Positions 8,738 to 17,979 of a DNA stretch of 64,000 bases are shown piece by piece. The position numbers and the translations under genes were made by a program. The DNA lies in NCBI RefSeq assembly GCF_020405225.1, contig NZ_CP084472.1:496001-560000 (forward strand), given 5' to 3'. Numbering within the stretch: the stretch's first letter is position 1; every line of letters begins with the position of its first letter. Under the pieces are notes generated by a model. It had not been told where the DNA came from. It saw only the letters and a program-made list of their open reading frames with translations, and searched no databases. Source of the stretch: Natrinema sp. DC36. GTDB taxonomy: Archaea > Halobacteriota > Halobacteria > Halobacteriales > Natrialbaceae.

Positions 8738-9517
8738 TTACCCGAGGACGCCGTCGTCGCTTTCGTTGTCGCCGCTGCCGTCGTCACTTTTGTCGGCGTC
8801 GCTGCCGTCATCACTTTCGTTCGAGCCGCCGTTCCCGCCGTCCCCGGAACCGCCGGATGAGTCGTCCGGATCGACGTCGGTGGTCACCGATTCGGTGAGC
8901 GTCGTGATATTCGGCCGCTCCTGGCTCTGCAGGTCCTGGGGGTAGACGCCGATGGTCACGAGCAGGTCGTCGTCGGCCTCGACGGCCTCGGTGATGTGGA
9001 TATCGACCGCGAGTTCCTGTCCATCGAACGTCGCGTCGGCGGTGAACCGCGACTGGGTCGTCGACTGGTCGAGGATCGTGACGTCGCTATCTTCCTCGTG
9101 GGAGATGTCGTTGATCCCGTCGTAGTTGCTCCTGACGAGGTCGATGAGTTCCTGCGTCGACATCTCCCCGACGGGGTTGAGTTCCCGCCCGAAGATGCTG
9201 ACCTGCGGGGTCGTTAACACGTTGTAGATGGCGGCGCGCCGCTCGCCGAGACCCAGGATACTCACCTGTTTTTCGTGTTTGGTCATGTGGTTGAGGACCG
9301 TGACGGTCTCGTTCGTGGGACCGACATCGCGCTCGATGGGGAGCTCCTCGATTTCGGTCTGCTCGTAGCCGGTTTCCTCGCGGGCGGCGGCTTCGACGCC
9401 CGCGGGCGAGGACTCGTGTTCGGCCATTCCGATCAATCCCAGACAGCCCGACAGACTCGCGAGGCCGGCGACCCCGAGACCCGCGATGACGCTCCGTCGA
9501 TTCAGTTGTCGATCCAT
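8738..9517 (-). CDS. DUF6517-type lipoprotein
   Basis: A 259-residue exported protein. The N-terminus NRRSVIAGLGVAGLASLSGC is a twin-arginine signal ending in a lipobox Cys, so it should be a membrane-anchored lipoprotein outside the cell. The central domain (about 40-210) matches a haloarchaeal family of unknown function (DUF6517 by recollection). The last 45 residues are a Gly/Ser/Asp/Asn linker. A perfect 12-bp palindrome CACCATATGGTG sits just upstream of the start (9522-9533) and could be a regulator site. Confidence 0.8.
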   Translation of the reverse strand: MDRQLNRRSVIAGLGVAGLASLSGCLGLIGMAEHESSPAGVEAAAREETGYEQTEIEELPIERDVGPTNETVTVLNHMTKHEKQVSILGLGERRAAIYNVLTTPQVSIFGRELNPVGEMSTQELIDLVRSNYDGINDISHEEDSDVTILDQSTTQSRFTADATFDGQELAVDIHITEAVEADDDLLVTIGVYPQDLQSQERPNITTLTESVTTDVDPDDSSGGSGDGGNGGSNESDDGSDADKSDDGSGDNESDDGVLG

Positions 9518-9751
9518 TTCCCACCATATGGTGATTCAGGTGGTAAGTGTTTATTGGAACGACGACAGTCTGTCAATATGAAATGATTTCCCAGTAACGT
9601 TCGCCACGAATACGGGTGGTTGGAGATCCCTGAGTCGAACGTATCGGACCATTTCGGCAGACCTCCGCGGAGAGAAAGAGTCGACGGAACGGACGGGAAA
9701 GCGCTCGCCGAAACTACTGCCCGAGTCGCGCAAACGGCCATCGAACCCGGG

Positions 9752-11005
9752 TTAGGGCCAGCTTCCGGCTTCCGCGAAGGCGTCAGCGACGCGCTGGATC
9801 GCGACGACGTAGGCCGCGGTCCGGGGGTTCTCGAGGTCGTGTCGTTCGTAGGTGTCGACCAGCGCGTCGAAGGCGTCGACGATGACCGTCTCGAGTTCCT
9901 CGTTGACGCGCTCCTCCGACCAGTAGAAGCGCTGGCGGTTCTGCACCCACTCGAAGTAGGAGACGGTGACGCCGCCGGCGTTCGCGAGGATGTCCGGGAT
10001 GACGAAGACGTCCTTCTCCTCGAGGACTTCGTCGGCTTTCGGGGTCAGTGGCCCGTTCGCTGCCTCCGAAATGACGTCCGCCTTGACGTCCTCGGCGAGG
10101 TCGGCATCGATAGCGTTCTCGAGTGCGGCCGGAATCAGCAGGTCGACGTCGAGCGTGAGCACGTCCTCGTTCGTGATCTCCTCGCGTCCCCCGAAGCCGA
10201 CGACGCTGCCCGTCTCGTTCTTGTGGTCTTTCGCCGCGACCGGATCGAAGCCGTCGGGGTCGTAGATACCGCCCGACGAGTCGCTGGCAGCGACGACGGT
10301 CGCACCCATCTCGTCGATCAGTTTGGCGGCGATCCAGCCCGCGTTGCCGTAGCCCTGCACGGCGACGGTCGCGCCCTCGAGGTCTTTATCGAGGTAGTCG
10401 AACGCCTCGCGCGCGGCGATAACCGTCGAGCGGCCGGTCGCCTCGACGCGGCCCTCGCTGCCGCCGGAGTCGAGCGCCTTGCCCGTGATGACGCCCGGTT
10501 CGGTCGTGTTCTCGAGGGTCTCGTAGGTGTCTTTGATCCAATTCATCTCCCGCTGGCCCGTGTTCACGTCGGGCGCGGGGATATCGCGGTCTTCGCCGAT
10601 CAGGGGGCGCAGTTCTTTCGCGAACGAGCGGGTGAGCCGCTCGAGTTCCGCTTCGGAGTAGTCGTCAGGGTCGATAATAATGCCGCCTTTACCGCCGCCG
10701 AGGGGGATGTCGACGATTGCGGTCTTGTAGGTCATCCAGCCCGACAGCGCCCTGACCTCGTCGCGGGAGACCTGCGGGTGATACCGGATGCCGCCCTTGT
10801 ACGGGCCGCGGTCGCCGTTGAACTGCGAGCGGAACGCCGTGAACCGCTCGAGCGTTCCGTCGTCGCGTTCGATCGTGAGGTTGGTCTCGAGGACACGTTC
10901 GGGGTGTTTGAGCCGCTCGATCACGTCGTCGCCCACGTCGAGAACGGCTGCGGCATCGTCTATCTGCGATTGCAGGCTCTCGAACGGGTTGACATCCTCG
11001 CTCAT
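9752..11005 (-). CDS. gdh: Glutamate dehydrogenase (Glu/Leu/Phe/Val family)
   Basis: A 417-residue enzyme interconverting glutamate and 2-oxoglutarate plus ammonia. The active-site stretch [11 protein letters not shown] contains the conserved substrate/catalytic lysine region, preceded by [10 protein letters not shown]. The Rossmann motif [11 protein letters not shown] lies near residue 205. It belongs to the haloarchaeal hexameric GDH class. I chose the ATG at 11005 ([10 protein letters not shown]); the frame continues 22 codons upstream without coding character. It ends a minus-strand run with the CitE-like lyase, linking amino-acid and C4/C5 acid metabolism. Confidence 0.93.
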   Translation of the reverse strand: MSEDVNPFESLQSQIDDAAAVLDVGDDVIERLKHPERVLETNLTIERDDGTLERFTAFRSQFNGDRGPYKGGIRYHPQVSRDEVRALSGWMTYKTAIVDIPLGGGKGGIIIDPDDYSEAELERLTRSFAKELRPLIGEDRDIPAPDVNTGQREMNWIKDTYETLENTTEPGVITGKALDSGGSEGRVEATGRSTVIAAREAFDYLDKDLEGATVAVQGYGNAGWIAAKLIDEMGATVVAASDSSGGIYDPDGFDPVAAKDHKNETGSVVGFGGREEITNEDVLTLDVDLLIPAALENAIDADLAEDVKADVISEAANGPLTPKADEVLEEKDVFVIPDILANAGGVTVSYFEWVQNRQRFYWSEERVNEELETVIVDAFDALVDTYERHDLENPRTAAYVVAIQRVADAFAEAGSWP

Positions 11006-11113
11006 ACACGGATGATTTCGGCGACCGGGGGATAAGCGTAGCGAATGTCTATCACGGAATGCGTCGTTCATCCAATCGGCGCGGCGTAATTGCCTTTTAT
11101 ATTGGCCATTCGG

Positions 11114-11980
11114 TCACCGATTCCCGGCCGCCTCGCCCCGATCTCGGATTCGCTCGGCGCGTGCGATCAGCGGCGCGTCGATCATCTCGCCGTCGACCGC
11201 GAAGACGCCCCGTCCCTCGGCGTCGGCCTCGCGTTTGGCTTCGAACACGCGGTCGGCCCACTCCCGTTCCTCGGCCGACGGCGTGAACGCCTCGTTGATC
11301 GGCCCGATCTGTGCGGGGTGAATCGCCAGCTTGCCGTCGTAGCCGAGTCGAACGGAGCGGTCGGCGTCTTCGCGGAGTTGCTCCTCGTTCTCGAAGTCGG
11401 TGACGAGGGTGTCGATCGCCGTGCAGTCGTTCGCGGCCGCGGCGATGACGACCCGCTCGCGTGCGTAGAGTACCTCGAGACCCTCCGCGGACCGCGTCGC
11501 ACCGATGTCCGCCGCGAGGTCCTCCGCGCCGAACGCGAGCGCGTCGGTCGCGGGCACGGCCGCGATCTCGGGCGCGGCGAGGATCCCGGCCGCGCTCTCG
11601 AGCAGTGCGAAGACGGGCAGGGACGCGTCGTAGTCGTCGAGTTCGTCGACGAGCGCACGGACGTCGTCGGGCGAGTCGACTTTCGGGAGCATGAGGCTCT
11701 CGAGGGCGCCCTCGCTGTCTCCGAGCAGCCCCTCGAGATCGTCCGCTACGGCTGTCCCTGCAGCCGCGTCGATCGCGTTGACCCGAACGCAGACCTCGCA
11801 GTCCGGATCGAAGTCGGGATCCGACAGCACGTCTCGAACAGTCTCGCGGGCCTCGGCCTTGCGTTGTGGGGCGACGGCGTCCTCGAGATCGAAGATGATG
11901 ACGTCCGCGCCGGAATCGGGCGCTTTTCGGCACATTTCGGGGCGATCGCCGGGGGTGAACAGGACGCTTCTGCGGGCCAT
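11114..11980 (-). CDS. HpcH/HpaI aldolase / CitE-like acyl-CoA lyase
   Basis: A 288-residue TIM-barrel lyase of the citrate-lyase beta-subunit type. Visible are RSVLFTPGDRPEM (CoA binding), IFDLEDAV with a metal-binding acid, MLPKVDSPDDV, and LLESAAGI with the second metal ligand. Such enzymes split malyl-CoA, beta-methylmalyl-CoA or citramalyl-CoA. Its length resembles CitE/RipC and bacterial citramalyl-CoA lyases more than the longer malyl-CoA lyases. It lies 108 bases upstream of gdh on the same strand and near a MaoC hydratase. The long frame upstream of 11980 is not coding. Confidence 0.85.
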   Translation of the reverse strand: MARRSVLFTPGDRPEMCRKAPDSGADVIIFDLEDAVAPQRKAEARETVRDVLSDPDFDPDCEVCVRVNAIDAAAGTAVADDLEGLLGDSEGALESLMLPKVDSPDDVRALVDELDDYDASLPVFALLESAAGILAAPEIAAVPATDALAFGAEDLAADIGATRSAEGLEVLYARERVVIAAAANDCTAIDTLVTDFENEEQLREDADRSVRLGYDGKLAIHPAQIGPINEAFTPSAEEREWADRVFEAKREADAEGRGVFAVDGEMIDAPLIARAERIRDRGEAAGNR

Positions 11981-12143
11981 ACCGCTCGGTCGGTCGTCCA
12001 CGGCCAAAGTCGTTGGCTCGAGCGCGAGCGGCGAGAGAAAATGGACGAGTGAGACCAGAAAACGGACGAGCGAGACGGAACGGCCGGGGAAGGGACGAGT
12101 GGGGCGGGATGACCGGGACGGGAGCGAGTGGGGTGGACTCGAG

Positions 12144-12362
12144 CTACGTCGCTTCGAGGAGGTCGGAGCGGGATCGCGACCGCCGGTCGACGGTCGTTCC
12201 GCAGTCGGGGCAGACGAGCAGTCGATCGCTTCCGGTCGTCGTGACATCCCAGTCGTCAGAGAGGGGACCCTCGTGACTGCACTCGGGGCAGAAGAGGACC
12301 ATCTTTTGCCGCTCGGGCGGCGGGTGTGAGTCGTCGCGGTACGTGTAGGTTGACATTGTCAT
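12144..12362 (-). CDS. Small double zinc-ribbon protein
   Basis: A 72-residue protein with two CxxC pairs, LFCPECSH and LVCPDCGTT, about 25 residues apart, forming a zinc ribbon. It ends in a basic RRSRSRS stretch. An internal ATG two codons downstream (MSTYTYRDD, 12356) may be the true start. Small zinc ribbons of this kind are common in haloarchaea and mostly uncharacterised. It is divergent from the semialdehyde dehydrogenase gene. Confidence 0.75.
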   Translation of the reverse strand: MTMSTYTYRDDSHPPPERQKMVLFCPECSHEGPLSDDWDVTTTGSDRLLVCPDCGTTVDRRSRSRSDLLEAT

Positions 12363-12475
12363 CGCTAGGGGCTCGACGTCAATAGGAGTTGTGTGAGACG
12401 AACGACCGTGACGAACTGTGACGCCCGTAGTGGGCAGCCCTACGTACTAAGCGGTTCGTCGTGGTCGGTCGTCAC

Positions 12476-13876
12476 GTGTCCATCGAGAGTACCAATCCGG
12501 CGACGGGAGACGTGGTCGATAGTTTCGAGGAGACGTCGAACGAGGAGCGAGACGAACACGTTCGGCGGGCGAGCGAGACCTTCGAGGAGTGGAGCGAGAC
12601 GCCGATCGAGACGCGCCAGCGACTCCTGGCGAAAGCGGCTGAGGTCTTGCGGGAGAACGAAGAGGACTACGCCGAACTGATGACCGAAGAGATGGGGAAA
12701 CCCATCGGCCAGGCCCGCGACGAGGTCGAAAAGTGCGCGTGGGTCTGTGACTACTACGCCGAGACCGCCGCCGAACACCTGCAGGACGAGGTGATCGCGA
12801 GCGACGAGAGCGCGCGCACGGTCGTCGCCTACCAGCCGCTGGGGCCGGTGCTGGCGATCATGCCCTGGAACTTCCCCTTCTGGCAGGTGTTCCGCTTCGC
12901 CGCCCCCAATCTCGCCGCGGGCAACGTCGGCCTGCTGAAACACGCCTCGAACGTCCCCGGCTGCGCGCGGGCCATCGAGGACATCTTCGAGCAGGCGGGA
13001 TTCCCCGAGGGCGCGTTCACGTCGCTCCTGATCAGTTCCGACGAGATCGATACCGTGATCGAGGACGACCGCATCGCCGGCGTCACCCTCACCGGCAGCG
13101 ACGGCGCGGGCCGGGCCGTCGCCGAGACCGCCGGCAGCCAGCTCACGAAGAGCGTCCTCGAGCTGGGCGGGAGCGACCCCTTCGTCGTCCTCGAGGACGC
13201 GCCGATGGACGAAACCGTCGAGACGGCGGTGCAGGCCCGACTCATCAACAACGGCCAGTCCTGTATCGCGGCCAAGCGCTTCATCGTGGTCGACGACGTC
13301 TACGACGAGTTCCTCGACCGGTTCGCCGACGAGATGGCGGCCCAGACCGTCGGTGATCCGATGAACGAGGACACCGACATCGGCCCGCAGGCCCGCGAGG
13401 ACCTCATGGAAGACCTCCACGGACAGGTCGAGGAGACGCTCGAGCAGGGCGGCGAACTCGAACTCGGCGGCGAACCGATGGATCGCGACGGGGCGTTCTA
13501 CCCGCCGACGGTGCTCACCGACGTTCCCGAAAACGCGCCCGCGGACCGGGAGGAACTGTTCGGCCCCGTGGCTACGGTCTTCCGGGTCCCCGACGAGGAA
13601 GCCGCCATCGAGAAGGCCAACGACACCCGATTCGGACTCGGCGCGAGCGTCTGGACGGCGGACGTAGAGCGCGGCGAGCGCGTCGCCCGGCAGTTCGAGT
13701 CGGGGCTGGCGTTCGTCAACGAACTCGTGAAGTCCGATCCCCGACTCCCCTTCGGCGGGGTGAAAGACTCGGGCTACGGGCGAGAACTCGCGCAACACGG
13801 CATTCGGGAGTTCGTCAACACGAAGACGATCTGGGTCCAGCAGGACGCTGGCGAGGAGTCGGAGATGGTCGAATAA
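12476..13876 (+). CDS. NAD(P)-dependent succinate-semialdehyde-type dehydrogenase
   Basis: A 466-residue aldehyde dehydrogenase, likely converting succinate semialdehyde or a similar short aldehyde to the acid. Motifs are MPWNFPFW, LTGSDGAGR, the general base in LELGGSDPF and the nucleophile Cys in NNGQSCIAAKRF. SSADH-like features include the short N-terminus SIESTNPATG. The GTG at 12476 is favoured over the GTG at 12461 because a TATA-like TACTAA lies about 26 nt upstream, fitting a leaderless transcript. It differs clearly from the dehydrogenase at 1911. Confidence 0.88.
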   Translation: MSIESTNPATGDVVDSFEETSNEERDEHVRRASETFEEWSETPIETRQRLLAKAAEVLRENEEDYAELMTEEMGKPIGQARDEVEKCAWVCDYYAETAAEHLQDEVIASDESARTVVAYQPLGPVLAIMPWNFPFWQVFRFAAPNLAAGNVGLLKHASNVPGCARAIEDIFEQAGFPEGAFTSLLISSDEIDTVIEDDRIAGVTLTGSDGAGRAVAETAGSQLTKSVLELGGSDPFVVLEDAPMDETVETAVQARLINNGQSCIAAKRFIVVDDVYDEFLDRFADEMAAQTVGDPMNEDTDIGPQAREDLMEDLHGQVEETLEQGGELELGGEPMDRDGAFYPPTVLTDVPENAPADREELFGPVATVFRVPDEEAAIEKANDTRFGLGASVWTADVERGERVARQFESGLAFVNELVKSDPRLPFGGVKDSGYGRELAQHGIREFVNTKTIWVQQDAGEESEMVE

Positions 13877-13952
13877 CGTCGCGCTAAACAGTAGTTCGAT
13901 GTCGATTTTCGAACAGGCTCGAGAACTGGCGCGGATACAGCCTCCTCCTCGC

Positions 13953-14339
13953 TTACTCCGCGCGGGTGTCGCGGTAGCTGGCGATCGTTTCGGTGACGAG
14001 ATAACTACTGACGGCAAGCGCCATAACCGCGATTCCGATCGTATTGAGTGTAACGGCCGCGATCGTTCGGTCGCCGCCGTAGACGAGCACTCCGCCACCG
14101 AGTAGCCCGCCGAGCATCGCCACATAGCGCCATCGTGCCTCGACCGGAATCATCCCGTCGTCGCCTCGAAGGGCGAGATAGAGGTGTGCACCGCCGAAAA
14201 CAAGACCGTTGAAAAGCAGGGCCACCGCGACCGCAGCCGGTCCCGTCCCGACTCCCACATCGAAGTACGCGGCGACGAGCAATACGAGGAACGCGACGGA
14301 AATTGTGCCGATCTGGGCGGACAGCTCTCGAGAGACCAT
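13953..14339 (-). CDS. Four-helix membrane protein, function unknown
   Basis: A 128-residue protein with four hydrophobic segments (about 8-28, 33-58, 68-88 and 93-115) and short charged ends. The ATG at 14339 (MVSRELSAQIG) fits the onset of membrane topology; the longer upstream frame crosses AT-rich intergenic DNA. No family is recognised. It sits convergent to the semialdehyde dehydrogenase gene. Confidence 0.65.
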   Translation of the reverse strand: MVSRELSAQIGTISVAFLVLLVAAYFDVGVGTGPAAVAVALLFNGLVFGGAHLYLALRGDDGMIPVEARWRYVAMLGGLLGGGVLVYGGDRTIAAVTLNTIGIAVMALAVSSYLVTETIASYRDTRAE

Positions 14340-14571
14340 ACTGGATACTGATCCGTAAATAACATTAGTCTTGTGTGAAAATAAGATAATTCCAAACCGG
14401 TCGCTCAGATGTCGGAGAAACGGAACTGCGTACGTTTGCAGGAACCACAAATGTTCGAATTTACACACGTTCGACTCCGCGGACCACTCGAGCGCCGAAC
14501 GGATCGTGTTTAGCCGCACATCGCTCGAGCCCGACACCACGCTTTTGTAGGTACTGTGTGACTCCGGACCT

Positions 14572-15057
14572 ATGACGGGACTGTACTACGAGGAGTTCGC
14601 CGTCGGCGAGACCATCGCCCACGATCGCCGGCGGACGATCTCCGAGAGCGACAACCAGCGCTTTTGCGATATGACGATGAACCAGCAGCCCCTCCACCTC
14701 GACGGGGAGTTCGCGGCCGACACCGAGTTCGGCGAGCGGCTGGTCAACGGCCTCTACACGATGAGCCTGGCCGTGGGCGTCTCGATTCCGGAGACGACCG
14801 ACGGAACGATCGTCGCGAACCTCTCATACGATAACGTTGAACACCCGAACCCGGTCTTTCACGGCGATACGATCCGCGCCGAGTCGACGGTCACCGACAA
14901 GCGCGAGACCAGCGACGGCGAGCGCGGGATCGTCACGATGCACGTCGAGGCGTTCAAAACGAACGATCCGGACGAACCCCTCGTCTGCGAGTTCGACCGG
15001 ACCGTGCTCTCGCTGAAACGCGAGCGCGCGGCCGACGACGGGGAGGACGCACGATGA
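14572..15057 (+). CDS. MaoC-family (hot-dog) enoyl-CoA hydratase
   Basis: A 161-residue single hot-dog-domain protein. The catalytic motif region DxxxxNQQPLHLD (N-x-x-P-x-H) near residues 38-50 corresponds to the Asp/His hydratase pair of MaoC enzymes, followed by VNGLYTMSLAVG. It would hydrate a 2-enoyl-CoA or a branched mesaconyl/itaconyl-type CoA. Two-domain mesaconyl-CoA hydratases are about twice this length. It starts a three-gene operon: its stop overlaps the next start (ATGA at 15054-15057). The CitE-like lyase is 2.6 kb away. Confidence 0.85.
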   Translation: MTGLYYEEFAVGETIAHDRRRTISESDNQRFCDMTMNQQPLHLDGEFAADTEFGERLVNGLYTMSLAVGVSIPETTDGTIVANLSYDNVEHPNPVFHGDTIRAESTVTDKRETSDGERGIVTMHVEAFKTNDPDEPLVCEFDRTVLSLKRERAADDGEDAR

Positions 15058-15722
15058 GCGCCGGAATCGAAACCGACGGCGTCGACCCCGCCGACCTCGA
15101 GTGGCTCTCGCTGGACGGCGACGAAGAAATCGTCTGGGCCGGCGGTCCGGACCGCCGAACCCTCATCCCGGCGTTTGCGATCGGAATCCCGCTCGCGATC
15201 GTCCTGATCGGGATCGTCATCATCGCGAGCGAGTACCTCCGCGTGACCAACACCCACTACGTCGTGACGAACCGCGCGCTGTACGCGAAGACCGGCGTGC
15301 TCTCCCGAGACGTCAAGCGGATCGAACACGAGAAGGTACAGGACATCTCCTACAGCCAGAGCGCCCTCGGAGCCCACTTCGGCTACGGGAACGTCGAGGT
15401 CAGCACTGCCGGTGGCTCGGGCGTCGAAATGGCCTTCAAATCCGTGCCGGACCCGAAAGCCGTCCAACGAACTATCAGCGAACGGGTCGACCGCAACCGC
15501 GGCGAGCCCGCGGACGGCCACTCGAGCGAGGACACGCTCGCGGCGATCCTCACCGAACTGCGAGCGATTCGGGAGGCCGTCGGGGACGACCGATCCGTTC
15601 GAGCGAACGGTGGTGACGCCGACCGGAGTAACGATGGAACGGCCGGCCGGAGCGACGATCGAACGGCCGATCGGAAAGACGATCGACGGAGAAACGAGTA
15701 TGACACGGACGAATCCGTCTGA
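15054..15722 (+). CDS. Bacterial-type PH-domain membrane protein (YdbS-like), first copy
   Basis: A 222-residue protein. Two adjacent hydrophobic helices (about residues 36-60) precede a bPH2/DUF304 domain with the typical YVVTNRALYAKTGVLSRDVKRIEHEKVQDI segment. A hydrophilic, repeat-like Asp/Arg tail follows residue 170. The family is membrane-associated and of uncertain function. Its start overlaps the MaoC stop, and its end overlaps the second PH gene by 23 bases, so all three are translationally coupled. Confidence 0.85.
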   Translation: MSAGIETDGVDPADLEWLSLDGDEEIVWAGGPDRRTLIPAFAIGIPLAIVLIGIVIIASEYLRVTNTHYVVTNRALYAKTGVLSRDVKRIEHEKVQDISYSQSALGAHFGYGNVEVSTAGGSGVEMAFKSVPDPKAVQRTISERVDRNRGEPADGHSSEDTLAAILTELRAIREAVGDDRSVRANGGDADRSNDGTAGRSDDRTADRKDDRRRNEYDTDESV

Positions 15723-16335
15723 TTCGGCGGCGGAGTCGGTGGAGTCGTCCGACGCGACGGCCGCTTCCGGCGATCCGACGGCGGTCCCGGACTGGCTCCC
15801 GCTCGAGTCCGCGGACGGCGAGCGGATCCGCTGGCACGGTAGCCCGCGAATCCAGACCGTCCTGCCGTGGGCGGCGTTCGCACTCGTCGGAACGCTGGCG
15901 GTGCTGGCCGCAGTCGTCACCGAGGTGCTCCCGGCCCTCGTAGCCGTCGGGATTCCGATCATCGTCGCGCCGGCGCTGTGGCAGTACGCCCGCGTCTCGC
16001 GGACGGCGTTCGTCGTCACGAATTCGGTGGCCGCGACCCGCCACGGCGTTCTCGGGATCCGGGTTCGAACCGTCTCCCTCGAGCGGATCCAGAACACGAC
16101 CGTCGAACAGGACCCGATCGGCCGGCTCGTCGGCTACGGCACCGTCACGATCGAGACGGCCAGCGGCTCGGAACTCGCCTTCTGGAACGTCGAGGAGCCG
16201 GCGCGGATTCGCGAGCGACTCGAGGCCGAACGAGAGCGCCTGACGGGCGGCGAGATTCCGGGTCGGCCCGAGCAGTGGGACGCGATCCTCGAGGAGGTAC
16301 AGGAGTGGCGACGCGTCGCAGAGCGGAGTTCGTGA
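15700..16335 (+). CDS. Bacterial-type PH-domain membrane protein (YdbS-like), second copy
   Basis: A 211-residue paralogue of the preceding gene: two hydrophobic helices (about 52-90) and a bPH2 domain with FVVTNSVAATRHGVLGIRVRTVSLERIQNT. In other organisms YdbS and YdbT are encoded as pairs, suggesting that the two proteins work together in the membrane. I chose the ATG giving MTRTNPSD; an earlier in-frame ATG at 15634 would overlap the first gene further. Confidence 0.82.
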   Translation: MTRTNPSDSAAESVESSDATAASGDPTAVPDWLPLESADGERIRWHGSPRIQTVLPWAAFALVGTLAVLAAVVTEVLPALVAVGIPIIVAPALWQYARVSRTAFVVTNSVAATRHGVLGIRVRTVSLERIQNTTVEQDPIGRLVGYGTVTIETASGSELAFWNVEEPARIRERLEAERERLTGGEIPGRPEQWDAILEEVQEWRRVAERSS

Positions 16336-16419
16336 TCACGAGGGATCGGCAGCCGACCGGCCGTCCACAGCCACGAACGGGCGACAGTGTGCCGACGGCA
16401 TCGATCCGTCCGATTTGGG

Positions 16420-17520
16420 TTAGTAAACCGCGATCGTTCCCGTCGTACCGTCCGGCCCGCAGCTGTACGCTGCCATCTCTTCGGTCGCAGTGAATTCGAA
16501 CCACCGTTCGCCGTCTCGCCCGTGGATCCGCTTAGTTGCGAGATCGCCGACGACAGTACCGTCTGCATCCACGATCTCGAGATTGTGTGTTCCGCCGTCT
16601 CCCGCAGCCCACCCGATTTCGTAGGATTCTCCCGCCTCGAGTGCGAACGGCGGGTTCTCGAACCCTTCGATTTTCGACGGCGCGATGCCGACCCAGTCGG
16701 TGGTCTGTGCCTCGAGTTCGATCCGCGTTCCCGGCTCGATCACCTGATAGCCGTCCGGCCCGACCGCTTCGACCCCCGCGGGTTCTTCGACGGTCGTCTC
16801 TCCGAACCGACCGAATTCGAACTCGATCCCGAGTTCCATCGCGATCTCATCGTTTTGCCCGCTCTGTGTCGTCCGATATCGATGGATGCGCCCCTTCTCG
16901 TCGACGAGAACGAGTCCGTCACCGTCGGTCTCGCCGTCCGGAAACTCTCGCGGGATCCGCTCGGAATCGATCCCCGAGAGACGGTACTCGTGAAGGGGGC
17001 CCGTCTCGTTCGATCGCGTTCCACGGTATTCAGCGACGGCCTCGAGCAGCCAGTCACCGATCGGCTCGAGCGAGTCCTCGATGAGGCTCTCGGCCGAGCC
17101 CTGCGTGAGGGGACCCGGATGATCGGTCGCTCGATAGTCGCCGTCGATGTAGATCACCCGCTCCAGCGAGGGGGTGGGGCCGCCGCCGCGCCGTGATCGC
17201 ACGACGCGTTCTGCGCTCGGTTCGGCTCGGATATCGAACGCATCCATCGTCACCGGTGACTCTCTGGAGTCGTCGACCTCCGGGACGTCCACGGAGAGTT
17301 GACGGTCGTATTCGCCGGTAAAAGACGTCGCTGTCACGGCCTCTCCGTGCGCCTCGAGAAGCGCGTCGGGGTCGTCGACGCCGTCGGAGGTCAGCCCGGG
17401 TGGAAATTCGATTCCCGTCGAGTCAGCGAACGGATTCAGACAGCCTGCCAGACCGACGAGGCCGAGTGACGTCCCGCGACGGAGCCACTGTCGTCGAGTC
17501 GACGTTCGAGAGCGAGCCAT
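16420..17520 (-). CDS. Tat lipoprotein with degenerate cupredoxin-like C-terminal domain
   Basis: A 366-residue exported protein. TRRQWLRRGTSLGLVGLAGC is a twin-arginine/lipobox signal. The middle (about 30-250) resembles haloarchaeal LppX/LprG-like lipoproteins. The last 90 residues look like a blue-copper fold, with THNLEIVDADG (first His ligand position) and YSCGPDGTTGTIAV at the end. The Cys (354) is kept, but the usual following His is Asp and the axial Met is missing, so copper binding by the normal geometry is doubtful. Function is unknown. Confidence 0.7.
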   Translation of the reverse strand: MARSRTSTRRQWLRRGTSLGLVGLAGCLNPFADSTGIEFPPGLTSDGVDDPDALLEAHGEAVTATSFTGEYDRQLSVDVPEVDDSRESPVTMDAFDIRAEPSAERVVRSRRGGGPTPSLERVIYIDGDYRATDHPGPLTQGSAESLIEDSLEPIGDWLLEAVAEYRGTRSNETGPLHEYRLSGIDSERIPREFPDGETDGDGLVLVDEKGRIHRYRTTQSGQNDEIAMELGIEFEFGRFGETTVEEPAGVEAVGPDGYQVIEPGTRIELEAQTTDWVGIAPSKIEGFENPPFALEAGESYEIGWAAGDGGTHNLEIVDADGTVVGDLATKRIHGRDGERWFEFTATEEMAAYSCGPDGTTGTIAVY

Positions 17521-17628
17521 AGCGTCACTTCTGCCGGTATCCCGTATAAACTCGGAGACGCGTGGAACGAACGAGCGCGGTTCGTCCGCGTCGCAGCCGC
17601 CGGCCGCTCTTCACCGGTGGTCGAGCGA

Positions 17629-17979
17629 TCAGAGAACGATCGAAATCATGTACAGGTTCACCATCGCGGCGACCAGCCACGGCACCGCGAGCCCCGCCGG
17701 GACGATCGGACGGTACGCCTGTTCGAGGAGCGGGCGACAGACGAGGCCGACGCCGATCGCAAACGCCTTCAGCGTGAGCATCCCGGCCAGGCCGTAGCCT
17801 TCGATCGCTCCGCGGGCGGCCGGGTTCGACTCGGACAGTCCGAGATGGAGGCCGACAAAGGTCGTCACGACGTCCGCGATCAGGGCAAGCGCGACGAGCG
17901 CCCAGCACAGTCGCTCGAGGTCGACCGGCGTGACGTCGCCGGGCAGGCGGCGGCGAAAGAACGCGCCCTCGGAACTCAT
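17629..17979 (-). CDS. DUF5658-type small membrane protein
   Basis: A 116-residue protein with three hydrophobic helices and the segment ADVVTTFVGLHLGLSESNPAARG, matching haloarchaeal DUF5658 proteins (assignment from memory). Role unknown. It is the middle of three minus-strand genes with clear gaps and is probably transcribed alone. Confidence 0.75.
   Translation of the reverse strand: MSSEGAFFRRRLPGDVTPVDLERLCWALVALALIADVVTTFVGLHLGLSESNPAARGAIEGYGLAGMLTLKAFAIGVGLVCRPLLEQAYRPIVPAGLAVPWLVAAMVNLYMISIVL

Noticed and set aside
12440-14125. 561-codon minus-strand frame opposite the semialdehyde dehydrogenase
   Set aside because: Antisense to a gene with intact catalytic motifs; also crosses a gene boundary.
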